From JAJPJE01 sp963724985 (GTDB lineage Bacteria; Acidobacteriota; Terriglobia; Terriglobales; Acidobacteriaceae), in NCBI GenBank assembly GCA_963724985.1, contig CAVRWV010000033.1, positions 310,001 through 374,000 on the forward strand: 64,000 nucleotides of DNA, given 5' to 3'. Below, one piece after another: positions 50,631-59,299 of the stretch. The stretch's first letter is position 1; every line of letters starts with the position of its first letter. The position numbers and the translations under genes are program-made. Below the pieces are notes generated by a model. That model saw only the letters and a program-made list of their open reading frames with translations. It was not told where the DNA came from and did no database searches.

Positions 50631-51515
50631 CTAAGCTTTTGCGGCAGCGCCTAATGCCTGCGCTACCAGTTCGCCGATCACGGCCGGAGTCTTCGCCACT
50701 CGAATGCCTGCCGCCTCCAGCGCTTTCACCTTCTCGGCCGCAGTGCCGTGCCCGCCGGAGATAATCGCTCCAGCATGTCCCATGCGGCGTCCCGGGGGCG
50801 CCGTCTGCCCGGCGATGAACGAGACCACCGGCTTCTTCACATGTGTCTTGATATATTCCGCCGCGGTCTCTTCTGCGTTGCCGCCAATTTCTCCGATCAT
50901 GACAATGGCTTCGGTCTGCGGATCTTTGTTGAACAGTTCGAGCGCATCCACGAAGTTGGTTCCGATGATCGGATCGCCGCCGATGCCGATTGCCGTCGAT
51001 TGACCAATTCCGAGCTGCGATAGCTGGTAGACGGCTTCATAGGTCAGCGTCCCCGAGCGCGAAACGATGCCAACATTGCCTTCGCGATGAATGTGTCCAG
51101 GCATGATGCCGATCTTGCACTTCCCCGGCGAGATGATGCCCGGGCAATTCGGTCCGATCAGGCGCGCGCGACGATCCTGCAGATAGTTCCACACGCGCAG
51201 CATATCCAGCGCGGGAACGCCTTCGGTGATGCAGACCACCAGTTCGATCTCGGCGTCGGCAGCTTCCATCACCGCGTCTGCGGCAAACGCCGGGGGCACG
51301 AAGATCATCGAGGCATCCGCGCCGGTCTTGTCGACGGCTTCCTGCACGGTGTTGAACACCGGGAAGCCCTCGTGCGTGGTGCCACCCTTGCCCGGCGTAA
51401 CGCCGCCCACAATCTTCGTTCCGTACGCGGCACAGGCCTTCGCATGAAAGGTGCCCTCTTTGCCGGTGAGTCCCTGTACGAGAACCTTCGTGTTCTTATC
51501 AACCAAAATGCTCAT
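50631..51515 (-). CDS. sucD: Succinyl-CoA synthetase alpha subunit
   Basis: A 294-residue CoA-binding subunit of succinyl-CoA ligase, making a nucleoside triphosphate from succinyl-CoA in the TCA cycle. It has the Rossmann CoA-binding N-domain (LVQGLTGKEGTFHAKACAAYGTKIVGGVTPGKGG), the GPNCPGIISP segment and the phospho-histidine in RRMGHAGAIISGG. Its ATG overlaps the stop of the preceding small gene by ATGA. Confidence 0.96.
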   Translation of the reverse strand: MSILVDKNTKVLVQGLTGKEGTFHAKACAAYGTKIVGGVTPGKGGTTHEGFPVFNTVQEAVDKTGADASMIFVPPAFAADAVMEAADAEIELVVCITEGVPALDMLRVWNYLQDRRARLIGPNCPGIISPGKCKIGIMPGHIHREGNVGIVSRSGTLTYEAVYQLSQLGIGQSTAIGIGGDPIIGTNFVDALELFNKDPQTEAIVMIGEIGGNAEETAAEYIKTHVKKPVVSFIAGQTAPPGRRMGHAGAIISGGHGTAAEKVKALEAAGIRVAKTPAVIGELVAQALGAAAKA

Positions 51516-51757
51516 GAGTCCGTCTCCAACCCCATATCCTTCAGGCGCGCCAATTGTTCCGGCGTCAGCTTCTGATCGAAATTTCCCAGGTACGCTTCGA
51601 AGCTGTCGCCGTGATGCATGATTACGAAAAATAGAGCGATCGCCGCGCGTCGTACGGTTACTTCTTCCGGCGACCCTGGCTCGAACCGGCCGGAAATTCC
51701 ACCAAGAATTTCCAGCTCAGCCTCAAGCTCCGCGTATTGTTGCTGCGAGGTCCCCAC
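51512..51757 (-). CDS. Small 81-residue protein encoded between sucC and sucD
   Basis: GTG at 51757 follows the sucC stop by one base (TAACGTG) and its TGA overlaps the sucD ATG, so three genes are translationally linked. The product has an acidic N-terminal helix (QYAELEAELEILGG), a short hydrophobic segment (RRAAIALFFVIMHHGD) and a Lys/Leu-rich C-terminus. No family recognised. The usual order is sucC directly before sucD; the insert is uncommon. The upstream frame runs further to 51799 but that part overlaps sucC. Confidence 0.7.
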   Translation of the reverse strand: MGTSQQQYAELEAELEILGGISGRFEPGSPEEVTVRRAAIALFFVIMHHGDSFEAYLGNFDQKLTPEQLARLKDMGLETDS

Positions 51758-51758
51758 G

Positions 51759-52934
51759 TTATGCGCCCTTCGCGGCCGCAACCACCTTCTCAGCGGCATC
51801 TTTCATCGTTTCAGCCACTATGAAGTTCAACCCCGAATTCTTCAAAATCTCGCGGCCCTGCTCAACATTCGTCCCTTCCAGGCGCAAAACGATCGGCAAA
51901 GGGATATTCGTCTTCTTGGCCGCCGCGACTACGCCATTTGCCAGCGTGTCCACGCGCAAGATGCCGCCGAAGATGTTGATCAGCACCGCCCTCACATTCT
52001 TGTCGCTCAGCAGGATTTCGAATGCGTGCGTCACCTGCTCTTCGTTGGCGCCGCCGCCCACGTCGAGAAAGTTTGCCGGCATGCCGCCCGCAAACTGGAT
52101 GATGTCCATCGTCGCCATCGCCAGACCCGCGCCATTCACCATGCAGCCTACATTGCCGTCGAGCTTGATGTAGTTGAGCCCGTATTTCGAAGCTTCCACT
52201 TCCAGCGGATCTTCTTCGGTGATGTCGCGCAGTTCGCGAAGTTCTTTGTGCCGCATGAGCGCGTTGTCGTCGAAATTCACTTTGGCGTCGAGCGCGAAGA
52301 CGCGGCCATCGTTAGTCACGATCAGCGGGTTGATCTCTATGAGAGAGGCGTCGGTCTCGATATAAGCCTTGTAGAGTCCGTTCAGCAGAGTGACCAACTG
52401 ATTCACTTCGCCCGACTTCAGCCCCAGCCAGTAGCCGATTTTCCTCGCCTGGAACGTCGCCAGACCCGTGCTGCCGTCGATATATTCCTTCAGGATCGCG
52501 TCGGGATTTTCCTCCGCGACCTGCTCGATCTCCATGCCGCCCGCAGCCGAGGCCATGATCACCAGCTTCGCTTCGGAGCGATCCAGCAGCATACCGAGAT
52601 AGAGTTCGCGGGCGATCGGCAGCGTTTCTTCGACCAGCAGCCGTCGAACGATGCGGCCTTCCGGGCCAGTCTGATGGGTCACCAGCTTCATGCCCAGCAT
52701 CTTGGAGGCGAGTTCACCCGCCTCTTCCACCGACTTGGCGATCTTCACGCCGCCGCCCTTGCCGCGCCCGCCAGCGTGGATCTGCGCTTTCACCACAACT
52801 CCGGTTGCGCCTTCGGAAAACAGCTTCTTGGCGACAGCTTCGGCCTCTTCGCGGCTGCTGGCGACCTCCCCGCGAGGGGTCGCTACGCCATACTTCGACA
52901 GGATCGATTTTGCCTGGTACTCGTGTATTTTCAT
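51759..52934 (-). CDS. sucC: Succinyl-CoA synthetase beta subunit
   Basis: A 391-residue subunit with an ATP-grasp nucleotide-binding domain (HEYQAKSILSKYGVATPRGEV, KAQIHAGGRGKGGGVK) and the C-terminal CoA-ligase domain with GAGLAMATMDIIQFAGGMPANFLDVGGGA. The ATG at 52934 (MKIHEYQAK) is the family start; the upstream open frame to 53060 is not protein-like. First gene of the sucC-x-sucD-ndk group. Confidence 0.96.
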   Translation of the reverse strand: MKIHEYQAKSILSKYGVATPRGEVASSREEAEAVAKKLFSEGATGVVVKAQIHAGGRGKGGGVKIAKSVEEAGELASKMLGMKLVTHQTGPEGRIVRRLLVEETLPIARELYLGMLLDRSEAKLVIMASAAGGMEIEQVAEENPDAILKEYIDGSTGLATFQARKIGYWLGLKSGEVNQLVTLLNGLYKAYIETDASLIEINPLIVTNDGRVFALDAKVNFDDNALMRHKELRELRDITEEDPLEVEASKYGLNYIKLDGNVGCMVNGAGLAMATMDIIQFAGGMPANFLDVGGGANEEQVTHAFEILLSDKNVRAVLINIFGGILRVDTLANGVVAAAKKTNIPLPIVLRLEGTNVEQGREILKNSGLNFIVAETMKDAAEKVVAAAKGA

Positions 52935-53078
52935 GAATTCATTCCGGTAGTTACTTACTCGGCCGCAGCAGAGACGGAAACCCGTGATTGTATAGGAGCG
53001 CTGCGAGCCGGGGCAATCGTCTGAGGAAATTTCATCGCAAGTAAGAGTTTGGCCATCCAATTCGCAACGGATCGAAAA

Positions 53079-53732
53079 ATGAAGCTGATCTCAGTCAATG
53101 TCGGACGCCCGCGACTGGTGCACGTAGATGGCGAAACTGTGAGTACCGGCATTTACAAAGATCCGGTGACTGGTCCCGTGCACGTGGCCAAACTAAATCT
53201 AGACGGCGACCGTCAGGCCGATCTCAACGTTCACGGCGGCGTGAATAAAGCCGTCTACGGCTATCCGATTGAACATTACGAATTCTGGCGCGAGCGTTAC
53301 CCAAACTTCCCATGGCAGTGGGGAGCGTTTGGCGAGAACCTTACCGTCGAAGGCATGCGTGAGGAAACGTTACATATCGGCGATCAGGTGGCGATCGGTT
53401 CAGTCTTGCTGACGGTGACCCAGCCACGCACTCCATGTTTTAAGCTCGGCATCAAGTTCGGGACAAATCGAATCCTGAAGGAATTCCTTGAGAGCGGCCG
53501 CTCCGGTTTCTATTTCTCCGTGACCCAGGAAGGCGAACTCGAGGCAGGCGATGAAATCCGCGTGATCCCCTCCGGCACGGATCAGATCACCATCGCTGAA
53601 GCGAATCACCTGATGGTGGCAAAGAGCGTTCCCTCGGAACTGCTGCAACGTGCCTTGGGCAGCGCCAGCTTATCCGCAAACTGGCGTGAGCACTTGCGCG
53701 AGAAATTCGCCGCTCAAGTCTCCACAGACTAG
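53079..53732 (+). CDS. MOSC-domain protein
   Basis: A 217-residue MOSC protein of the YiiM type. The start at 53079 (MKLISVNVGRPR) fits the family; the ORF could begin ten codons earlier with TTG. MOSC features are the GGVNKAVYGYPIEHYEFWRE segment, WGAFGENLTVEG and the PRTPCFKLG cysteine region. YiiM-type proteins bind molybdopterin and may reduce N-hydroxylated bases. Stand-alone, divergent from sucC. The role here is not further predictable. Confidence 0.9.
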   Translation: MKLISVNVGRPRLVHVDGETVSTGIYKDPVTGPVHVAKLNLDGDRQADLNVHGGVNKAVYGYPIEHYEFWRERYPNFPWQWGAFGENLTVEGMREETLHIGDQVAIGSVLLTVTQPRTPCFKLGIKFGTNRILKEFLESGRSGFYFSVTQEGELEAGDEIRVIPSGTDQITIAEANHLMVAKSVPSELLQRALGSASLSANWREHLREKFAAQVSTD

Positions 53733-53800
53733 CCTTTCAGGGATCTGGGTTTGGGTCACCGGGCGCGTCGGATTTCTCCACTCCACAATTTTTCACCTGT

Positions 53801-53950
53801 CATCCCGAGCGAGGGCGAATGCCCGAGTCGAGGGAACCCTATCCCGCTACAACAGCTGCATGGCGTTCTTTGTAATTCAGCCGCGCACTTCGCGCGACCT
53901 GAACGAAGTCCTGATTTTTCGATTACCAAATTACAAATTACCCGATTACC
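53801..53950. repeat. Repeat island between the MOSC gene and trpD (families D and C)
   Basis: CATCCCGAGC...GAGTCGAGGGAACCC (53801-53845) is the inverse of the segment at 7020-7060. It is followed by family C units CGATTACCAAATTACAAATT and ACCCGATTACC (53920-53950), which end just before the trpD start. Confidence 0.7.
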
Positions 53951-53960
53951 ATTGCTTTCA

Positions 53961-55022
53961 GTGATCCTCGAAGCCCTCCATCAGGTTGCCAACCATCGCC
54001 ACTCGCTCAGTCGCGACGAAGCGCGCGCCGTAATGAGCGAGATCCTTTCCGGCGGCGCTACCGACGCGCAGATCGGCGCCCTTCTCGTCGCCCTGCACAT
54101 GAAGGGCGAGACCGTCGAGGAGATCGTCGGTTTCGCCGAAGCGATTCGCGCCGCCGCAACGCCTCTGGAACTCACCCGCAACTCGGCGCTCGACGTCAGC
54201 GGCACCGAGCGCGATGCGCTCGTCGACACCTGCGGCACAGGCGGGGATGCCAGCGGCACCTTCAACATTTCGACCGCGACCGCGCTGACTCTTGCCGGGG
54301 CTGGGGTGCGCGTCGCCAAACACGGTAATCGCAGCGTGACCTCCAAGTGCGGATCAGCCGACGTAGTCGAAGCGCTCGGCGTGAAGATCGACTTGCCGGC
54401 CGATCGTGTCGCAGCCTGTCTCGATCAGGTTGGCATCGCCTTCCTCTTCGCGCCCGCAATGCATTCCGCAATGAAATACGTTCAGCCGGTGCGCCGTGAA
54501 TTGCGGCTGCGCACAGTATTCAATCTGCTCGGTCCGCTTACCAATCCGGCGCATGCCTCGGCGCAGGTAGTGGGCGTCTATTCCAGCGATCTTGTCGAGA
54601 AAGTTGCGGAGGCCCTGCGTCTGCTGGGATTGCGGCGCGCACTCGTCGTGCATGGAATGGATGGCTTGGACGAGATCACCATCACCGGCGCAACGAAAAT
54701 TGCGGAAGTCCGCGACGGTGTCGTACGAAAGTATGAAGTAATGCCGGAGCTGTTCGGAATGAAGCGCGCGCCGATGGAATCCCTTGCCGGAGGTGACGCC
54801 ACTGCCAATGCCGCGATTATTCGCGCCATTCTCTCCGGCGAGAACTCTCCCAAGCGCGATGTGGTGCTGCTGAATGCGGCTGCGGCGCTGGTCGCAGCGG
54901 GCCGCGCCGATTCGATCATGGACGGACTTCCCGCCGCAGCAGAGTCACTCGATTCCGGCGCCGCACAAACGAAGCTCAACAAACTTGTCGAGTTCACCGC
55001 CGGCGCGGGTGCCCCATCCTAG
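53961..55022 (+). CDS. trpD: Anthranilate phosphoribosyltransferase
   Basis: A 353-residue TrpD enzyme that joins anthranilate to PRPP in tryptophan biosynthesis. The GTGGD loop is in LVDTCGTGGDASGTFNISTA; HGNRSVTSKCGSADVVEALG and the NLLGPLTNPAHASAQVVGVY segments are canonical. The frame is open from 53751, but GTG at 53961 gives a typical N-terminus. The last codons (GAPS-stop) lie in a family B repeat, so the stop codon is repeat-derived. No other trp biosynthetic gene is here. Confidence 0.94.
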   Translation: MILEALHQVANHRHSLSRDEARAVMSEILSGGATDAQIGALLVALHMKGETVEEIVGFAEAIRAAATPLELTRNSALDVSGTERDALVDTCGTGGDASGTFNISTATALTLAGAGVRVAKHGNRSVTSKCGSADVVEALGVKIDLPADRVAACLDQVGIAFLFAPAMHSAMKYVQPVRRELRLRTVFNLLGPLTNPAHASAQVVGVYSSDLVEKVAEALRLLGLRRALVVHGMDGLDEITITGATKIAEVRDGVVRKYEVMPELFGMKRAPMESLAGGDATANAAIIRAILSGENSPKRDVVLLNAAAALVAAGRADSIMDGLPAAAESLDSGAAQTKLNKLVEFTAGAGAPS

Positions 55023-55045
55023 CCTCTTTCGGATACAGTGGGATG
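55007..55045. repeat. Family B repeat overlapping the end of trpD
   Basis: GGGTGCCCCATCCTAGCC (55007-55024) with GTGGGATGC downstream. A nearly identical head occurs at 57790. Confidence 0.75.
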
Positions 55046-56104
55046 CTATCTCGCCGGCACAACGCTCTGAAACAAACGATTGGACGCGGCATCGCCCCAC
55101 GCTTCTTTCACATCGAGCGCGACGGCATAAGGCAAACACGCATTCAGATACTGCGGGGTGAGATCGGGATGGTTGAGTTTATCGAGCCGATCTTGTTCTG
55201 CCGCCCGCAGAAATTCACGGAATCCCAAAATGTCATCCATAGTGCGGCGACCTTGCAGCGTTGGCGCCTTCACCAAATGAGCCCAGATCGCGTGGATCGG
55301 AAGCAGGCTGGCGAGTAGTTCTACATAATCAGCATTAGAGTGTTGCAGCACCGCGAATCCAAATCCGGCGAGCAGACAAGAAATCATAACCAGTCCGAGC
55401 AGGAACCATGCGGCATTCACCGCGCTCATCCGGCCGGCAAGAATATCGCAAATGCCCGGAACGAGATTCACCATCACCAGCGCTGAGCAGATGATCCCGG
55501 CAAACAGGAATTCCATCGACAACCAGACGAGGTCTGAACCGCCTATTCCGGCCGCGACTTTCGCAATTAGTGCTGCACTCCCCACCACGCCCAGCGCAAT
55601 AAATCCAAGATTGCTTTTGAAATACTTCCCGCGATACTGCGAGCAGAGTGTCTGCTGAATCGCGCTTACCAGCGCTGAGTTTCCTTTGTCGTACGGCTGA
55701 ATGCCGGCTTCTTTCTCCAACTCTGCGGAAGCTTCCGCATCCGAGGGTTGCAATCCAAGCTGTTTCAGTTTTTGCCTTGTCGCGGGATCGAATAGGAAAT
55801 TGAACGTCAGCTTTTCTTCCGCAGCCAAGGCATCGGGCGCGCCGCCAACTAAACGAGTCGAAACGTAGCTGGCTCCTTGCGGGCGGAGATCGATACACTT
55901 CTTCGCCGCCAGCGAAAGCAGCACCGCAACCAGCGTCTTCCGGTCGCTGCCGGAGGTCATGATGTAGCGCACCGCCGCCGGAGAGAGTCCCTCTGGTGCG
56001 TCATATCGCGGCACCAGTGCGCCCGGCTTCGGGTCGCGCCCCACCGCCAGCCACACGATGACGTAATACAGAAACAAACATCCGGGAATGAGCCAATACG
56101 TCAT
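55046..56104 (-). CDS. DUF2207-type membrane protein, C-terminal portion only
   Basis: A 352-residue membrane protein resembling the cytoplasmic/C-terminal half of DUF2207 proteins. The N-terminal helix (1-21) and PRYDAPEGLSPAAVRYIMTSGSDRKTLVAVLLSLAAKKCIDLR mark the family; then come three or four hydrophobic helices (about 165-270) and SHPLFNxxDD-like region near LPYAVALDVKEAWG. DUF2207 proteins usually have a large extracytoplasmic N-domain; here it is missing, so this is a shortened family member or the start has been lost. The function is unknown. Confidence 0.75.
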   Translation of the reverse strand: MTYWLIPGCLFLYYVIVWLAVGRDPKPGALVPRYDAPEGLSPAAVRYIMTSGSDRKTLVAVLLSLAAKKCIDLRPQGASYVSTRLVGGAPDALAAEEKLTFNFLFDPATRQKLKQLGLQPSDAEASAELEKEAGIQPYDKGNSALVSAIQQTLCSQYRGKYFKSNLGFIALGVVGSAALIAKVAAGIGGSDLVWLSMEFLFAGIICSALVMVNLVPGICDILAGRMSAVNAAWFLLGLVMISCLLAGFGFAVLQHSNADYVELLASLLPIHAIWAHLVKAPTLQGRRTMDDILGFREFLRAAEQDRLDKLNHPDLTPQYLNACLPYAVALDVKEAWGDAASNRLFQSVVPAR

Positions 56105-56305
56105 ATCTTCCTGTTAAGCCTGTTAAGCAGGAGCGATTTTAGGCGTCTTGACCTTAGAGCACAGGGTGACTTTAGTACTCAGGGGAACCAAAACGACACT
56201 GTCCTTGCGGGTGAAAAGAGTCTCGAGAACCATCCGTACCCGGTGCGCGTATATACTCCCAGCCCAGAATCTCCCAATAGAGATCTCCCAAACAGAAAGG
56301 TTCAC

Positions 56306-57715
56306 ATGATTTTCCGACTACGAACTTCTCTCGCGTGCGTAGTGTTATTGATTACTCTCGTTTGTTCCGCCGCTGTCGCGCAGCAGGCTACCTCGAACAC
56401 CCGAATGCCGGACGCGATCCCCATACCTGCCGCCGCGCAACCGTCGCCTGATTTCAATGCTGAGGCTGCGACCGACGCGTATCTGGCCGAGATGCCGGCC
56501 ACCGCTCGCGCTCGCTCCGACGCTTACTTTGAAGGTGGCTACTGGCTCATCCTGTGGGACTTCCTCTACGGCGCTGTGATCGCCTTGATCCTGCTCAATC
56601 TGCGCTGGTCGGCGGCGATGCGCAATCTCGCCGAGCGCATCACGCGCTTCAAGCCGCTGCAAACGGCAATTTATTGGACCCAGTATCTGATCCTTACAAC
56701 AATCCTTGGTTTCCCGCTCGCGGTGTACGAAGGCTTCACTCGCGAGAAGAAATACGGACTGGCGACACAAACGTTCGGCGGCTGGATGGGGGATCAGGGC
56801 AAGGGACTGCTGGTGGGATTGGTGTTGGGCTCGATTGCGCTGGTCATTCTATTCGGGTTGGTGCGCAGACTGCCACGAACCTGGTGGATCTGGGGCGCAG
56901 CAGTATCCGTTGCCTTTACGGTTGTCCTGATACTCATCGGCCCTGTATTCCTGCAGCCGATCTTCAATACGCCCAAGCTACTCGACAATCCCGCCATTAC
57001 GAAACCGATTCTGGCGATGGCGCACGCCAATGGGATTCCGGCTCACGATGTGTGGCAGATCGATGCTTCCAAGCAGAGCACGCGCATGAGCGCTAACGTC
57101 AGCGGCTTCGGCAAGACCATGCGCATCACCCTGAACGACAACCTGCTGAACCGCGCAACGCCGCAGGAAATTCAGGCCGTGATGGGTCATGAAATGGGCC
57201 ACTACGTCCTGCACCACATTTACAAAGACATCCTGTTCTTCTCGGTCGTCTACGTCTTGTTCTTCGCTTTGCTCTACTGGTCCCTGGGATGGACCCTGAA
57301 GCGTTGGGGCGACAAGTGGCAGATTCGCGGCGTCGGTGACACGGCAGTGCTGCCGCTGGCAATCCTGATAATTTCCATTTTCGGCTTCGTTCTGACGCCG
57401 ATCTTCAATACTTGGACCCGCAGTAACGAATTTGAGGCCGACATGTATGGCCTGAACGCCAGCCGCCAGCCCGACGGCTTCGCTCGTGCTGCGATCCATC
57501 TTGGCGAGTATCGCAAGATGAGTCCCGGACCGGTGGAAGAATGGATTTTTTACGATCACCCGAGCGGGCGGAATCGTATCTATCGTGCTATGCGCTGGAA
57601 GGGCGAAAATCTGAACTCGCTGTCGGAACCGAAATATGGCGTGACGGAGACGCAGAATGTAACGCAAGCGGCTCCGCCAGCGGCTCCCGCGCAAGCCGGC
57701 GCAACAACAAAGTAA
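56306..57715 (+). CDS. M48-family (Ste24-type) membrane metalloprotease
   Basis: A 469-residue membrane protease with a signal peptide (1-26) and several transmembrane helices (about 70-215, 310-350). The zinc motif HEMGH is His295-Glu296-His299 and the third ligand is Glu377 in NEFEADMYG, as in the CAAX-protease Ste24 type. GVYEGFTREKKYGLATQ in the loop is family-typical. The start at 56306 (GAAAGG upstream) replaces a longer ORF. A low-complexity Ala/Pro tail ends the protein. It may degrade membrane proteins or process peptides. Confidence 0.93.
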   Translation: MIFRLRTSLACVVLLITLVCSAAVAQQATSNTRMPDAIPIPAAAQPSPDFNAEAATDAYLAEMPATARARSDAYFEGGYWLILWDFLYGAVIALILLNLRWSAAMRNLAERITRFKPLQTAIYWTQYLILTTILGFPLAVYEGFTREKKYGLATQTFGGWMGDQGKGLLVGLVLGSIALVILFGLVRRLPRTWWIWGAAVSVAFTVVLILIGPVFLQPIFNTPKLLDNPAITKPILAMAHANGIPAHDVWQIDASKQSTRMSANVSGFGKTMRITLNDNLLNRATPQEIQAVMGHEMGHYVLHHIYKDILFFSVVYVLFFALLYWSLGWTLKRWGDKWQIRGVGDTAVLPLAILIISIFGFVLTPIFNTWTRSNEFEADMYGLNASRQPDGFARAAIHLGEYRKMSPGPVEEWIFYDHPSGRNRIYRAMRWKGENLNSLSEPKYGVTETQNVTQAAPPAAPAQAGATTK

Positions 57716-57734
57716 CCGCGATCCGCGGATACGT

Positions 57735-57860
57735 GGTGCCCCACATCTGCCAGTTTTTGGCAGATGTGGGATTGCGAACAATCCGCTGAGGGTGCCCCAT
57801 CCTAGCCTTCGTTTCGGTACTCCGGGGTCTTTCAGTTTCCTATTACAAATTACCGCAGGT
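57735..57860. repeat. Two family B hairpins and a family C remnant, downstream of the M48 gene
   Basis: CCCACATCTGCCA (57740-57752) and TGGCAGATGTGGG (57758-57770) form a perfect 13-base stem; a second head GGTGCCCCATCCTAGCC starts at 57790; TTTCCTATTACAAATTACCG (57836-57855) resembles family C. Confidence 0.8.
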
Positions 57861-57872
57861 GACCAATCCTCT

Positions 57873-58352
57873 TTACTTCGTCGCCTGTTTTTTCAGTTTT
57901 TCGATCTGTTCCAGGTGACTGTTGCCGTGTTTCGCGATGCGTCCGAGCAGTTCTTCGAGTGTGAGCTCCCGTGAGATCTCCGGATGGAATGCGCCGCGCT
58001 TCAGGTCCGCCATCTTGATCCGTCGCAACAATCGCAGATTCGATCGCCGCAGCAGTCCAAATTGCGCGATCGATTCAGGCGCCGACGTCTCGTTGTAACC
58101 CATCTTTTGCGCCCACGCATCCTGATTCATCGGAGTAATCGTCGAGCTGTTCTCCGAGATCATCTGCCGCATTCGAAATCCATAGACCAGTTCCACATCC
58201 GCCAGGTGCGCGAGGATTTCGCGGATCGACCACTTTTCCGGCGTTGGCTTGAAGTTGAGGACTTTCTCCGGCAGCTCGCTGACGGCCATCGCGATCTTCT
58301 GTGGTTCTTTTTCCGCCGCGTCGAGTGTTTTCTTCAGTTCCTGCTCGGTCAT
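57873..58352 (-). CDS. DinB-family protein
   Basis: A 159-residue DinB_2-type four-helix protein. The start at 58352 (MTEQELKKTLDAAEKEPQKI) is the family-like one; the ORF is open further upstream without family character. The metal-binding histidines are in ILAHLADVELVYGFRMRQM (helix 2) and AKHGNSHLEQIEKLKK (helix 4). It is followed by a family B hairpin between it and the MBL gene. Substrate unknown; the second DinB-type protein in the window. Confidence 0.87.
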   Translation of the reverse strand: MTEQELKKTLDAAEKEPQKIAMAVSELPEKVLNFKPTPEKWSIREILAHLADVELVYGFRMRQMISENSSTITPMNQDAWAQKMGYNETSAPESIAQFGLLRRSNLRLLRRIKMADLKRGAFHPEISRELTLEELLGRIAKHGNSHLEQIEKLKKQATK

Positions 58353-58362
58353 AGATCCTCCA

Positions 58363-58401
58363 GTGGGTGCCCGGTCCTTTCCTGCGTTTGGAAAGGGCCG
58401 G
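58363..58401. repeat. Family B hairpin between the DinB and MBL genes
   Basis: GGGTGCCCGGTCCTTTCC (58365-58382) and GGAAAGGGCCGG (58390-58401). Nearly the same hairpin as at 46938-46968. Confidence 0.8.
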
Positions 58402-58426
58402 ATCAGGATTCCCGAACCGCCGCTCC

Positions 58427-59299
58427 TCAAAATCCGTTCAAGCTTACTCTTTCTTTCCAGTCGGCGATATTCACCTTCCACTTCAATTGTGTCGTGATCG
58501 CCTGTTTTAGTTGCGTCGCCGAATCAGGCTCGCCGTGCACCAGGTACGTAATCTGCGGCGCTGCCTTGAAGCTTTGCAACCACTCCAGCAACTCAGGCGT
58601 ATCGGCATGATCGCTGAACTGTTCGAGCGCAGCTACCTGCGCGCGGATAGGCACGATTTCGCCGAAGATCTTCACCTCGCCCGCGCCGCTCTTGATGGTT
58701 GCGCCGCGCGTTCCCGGAGCCTGAAATCCGATGAACAGCACCAGGTTTCGCGGATCCGGCAACCGTTGCAGCAGATGATGCTGGATGCGCCCGCCCGTCA
58801 CCATTCCGCTCGAGGAAACGATCACGCATGGATATCGTGTCTCATTGATCTTCTTCGATTCTTCCTGCGTCTTCGCAAACGTGAATCCCTGCCATGCCAG
58901 CGGCGATCCGTATTTCGTTATCAGCGCCTTCGCTTCTTCTGAAAATTCCTCGCTGTGCTTCAGGTAGATTTTTACGGCTTCAATCGCCATCGGACTATCG
59001 GCAAACACAGGAATACGCGGGATCTCACCTGCTTCCATCAACTCCTTCAGCATGAAGAGGAACTTCTGCGTGCGCTCCACGGCGAACGCCGGGACCACCA
59101 CGCTTCCGCCGCGTTTCACGGTGTTGCGAATCAACTCCGCCAGTTCGGGCTTTGGATCGGTCTTCGGATGGAGCCGGTTACCGTACGTGGATTCCATCAC
59201 CAGCAGGTCGGCGCTCTCACCTTCCGTCGGCCCATAATGCAGGACGCGGCCTGGCGCGATCTGCGAATCGTGAACACGGCCTATATCGCCAGTGAACAA
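58427..59299 (-). CDS. MBL-fold/beta-CASP RNA-metabolising protein, C-terminal part (frameshift from upstream)
   Basis: The second reading-frame half of a metallo-beta-lactamase exonuclease (479 codons if one base is removed). It carries LFTGDIGRVHDSQI with the third zinc ligand, the beta-CASP region (VVVPAFAVERTQKFLFML, SPMAIEAVKIY) and the C-terminal RMMBL motif region (QFSDHADTPELLEWLQ, LVHGE). The likely family is the MBL fold RNase/CPSF type, a 3' processing or degradative RNase. It cannot function alone because the zinc ligands HxHxDH are in the other part. Confidence 0.8.
   Translation of the reverse strand: MFTGDIGRVHDSQIAPGRVLHYGPTEGESADLLVMESTYGNRLHPKTDPKPELAELIRNTVKRGGSVVVPAFAVERTQKFLFMLKELMEAGEIPRIPVFADSPMAIEAVKIYLKHSEEFSEEAKALITKYGSPLAWQGFTFAKTQEESKKINETRYPCVIVSSSGMVTGGRIQHHLLQRLPDPRNLVLFIGFQAPGTRGATIKSGAGEVKIFGEIVPIRAQVAALEQFSDHADTPELLEWLQSFKAAPQITYLVHGEPDSATQLKQAITTQLKWKVNIADWKERVSLNGF

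Noticed and set aside
51618..53024. Long open frame antisense to sucC (about 468 codons)
   Set aside because: It lies opposite a well-supported gene and has Arg/His/Phe-rich, non-family composition; an effect of codon bias in high-GC DNA.
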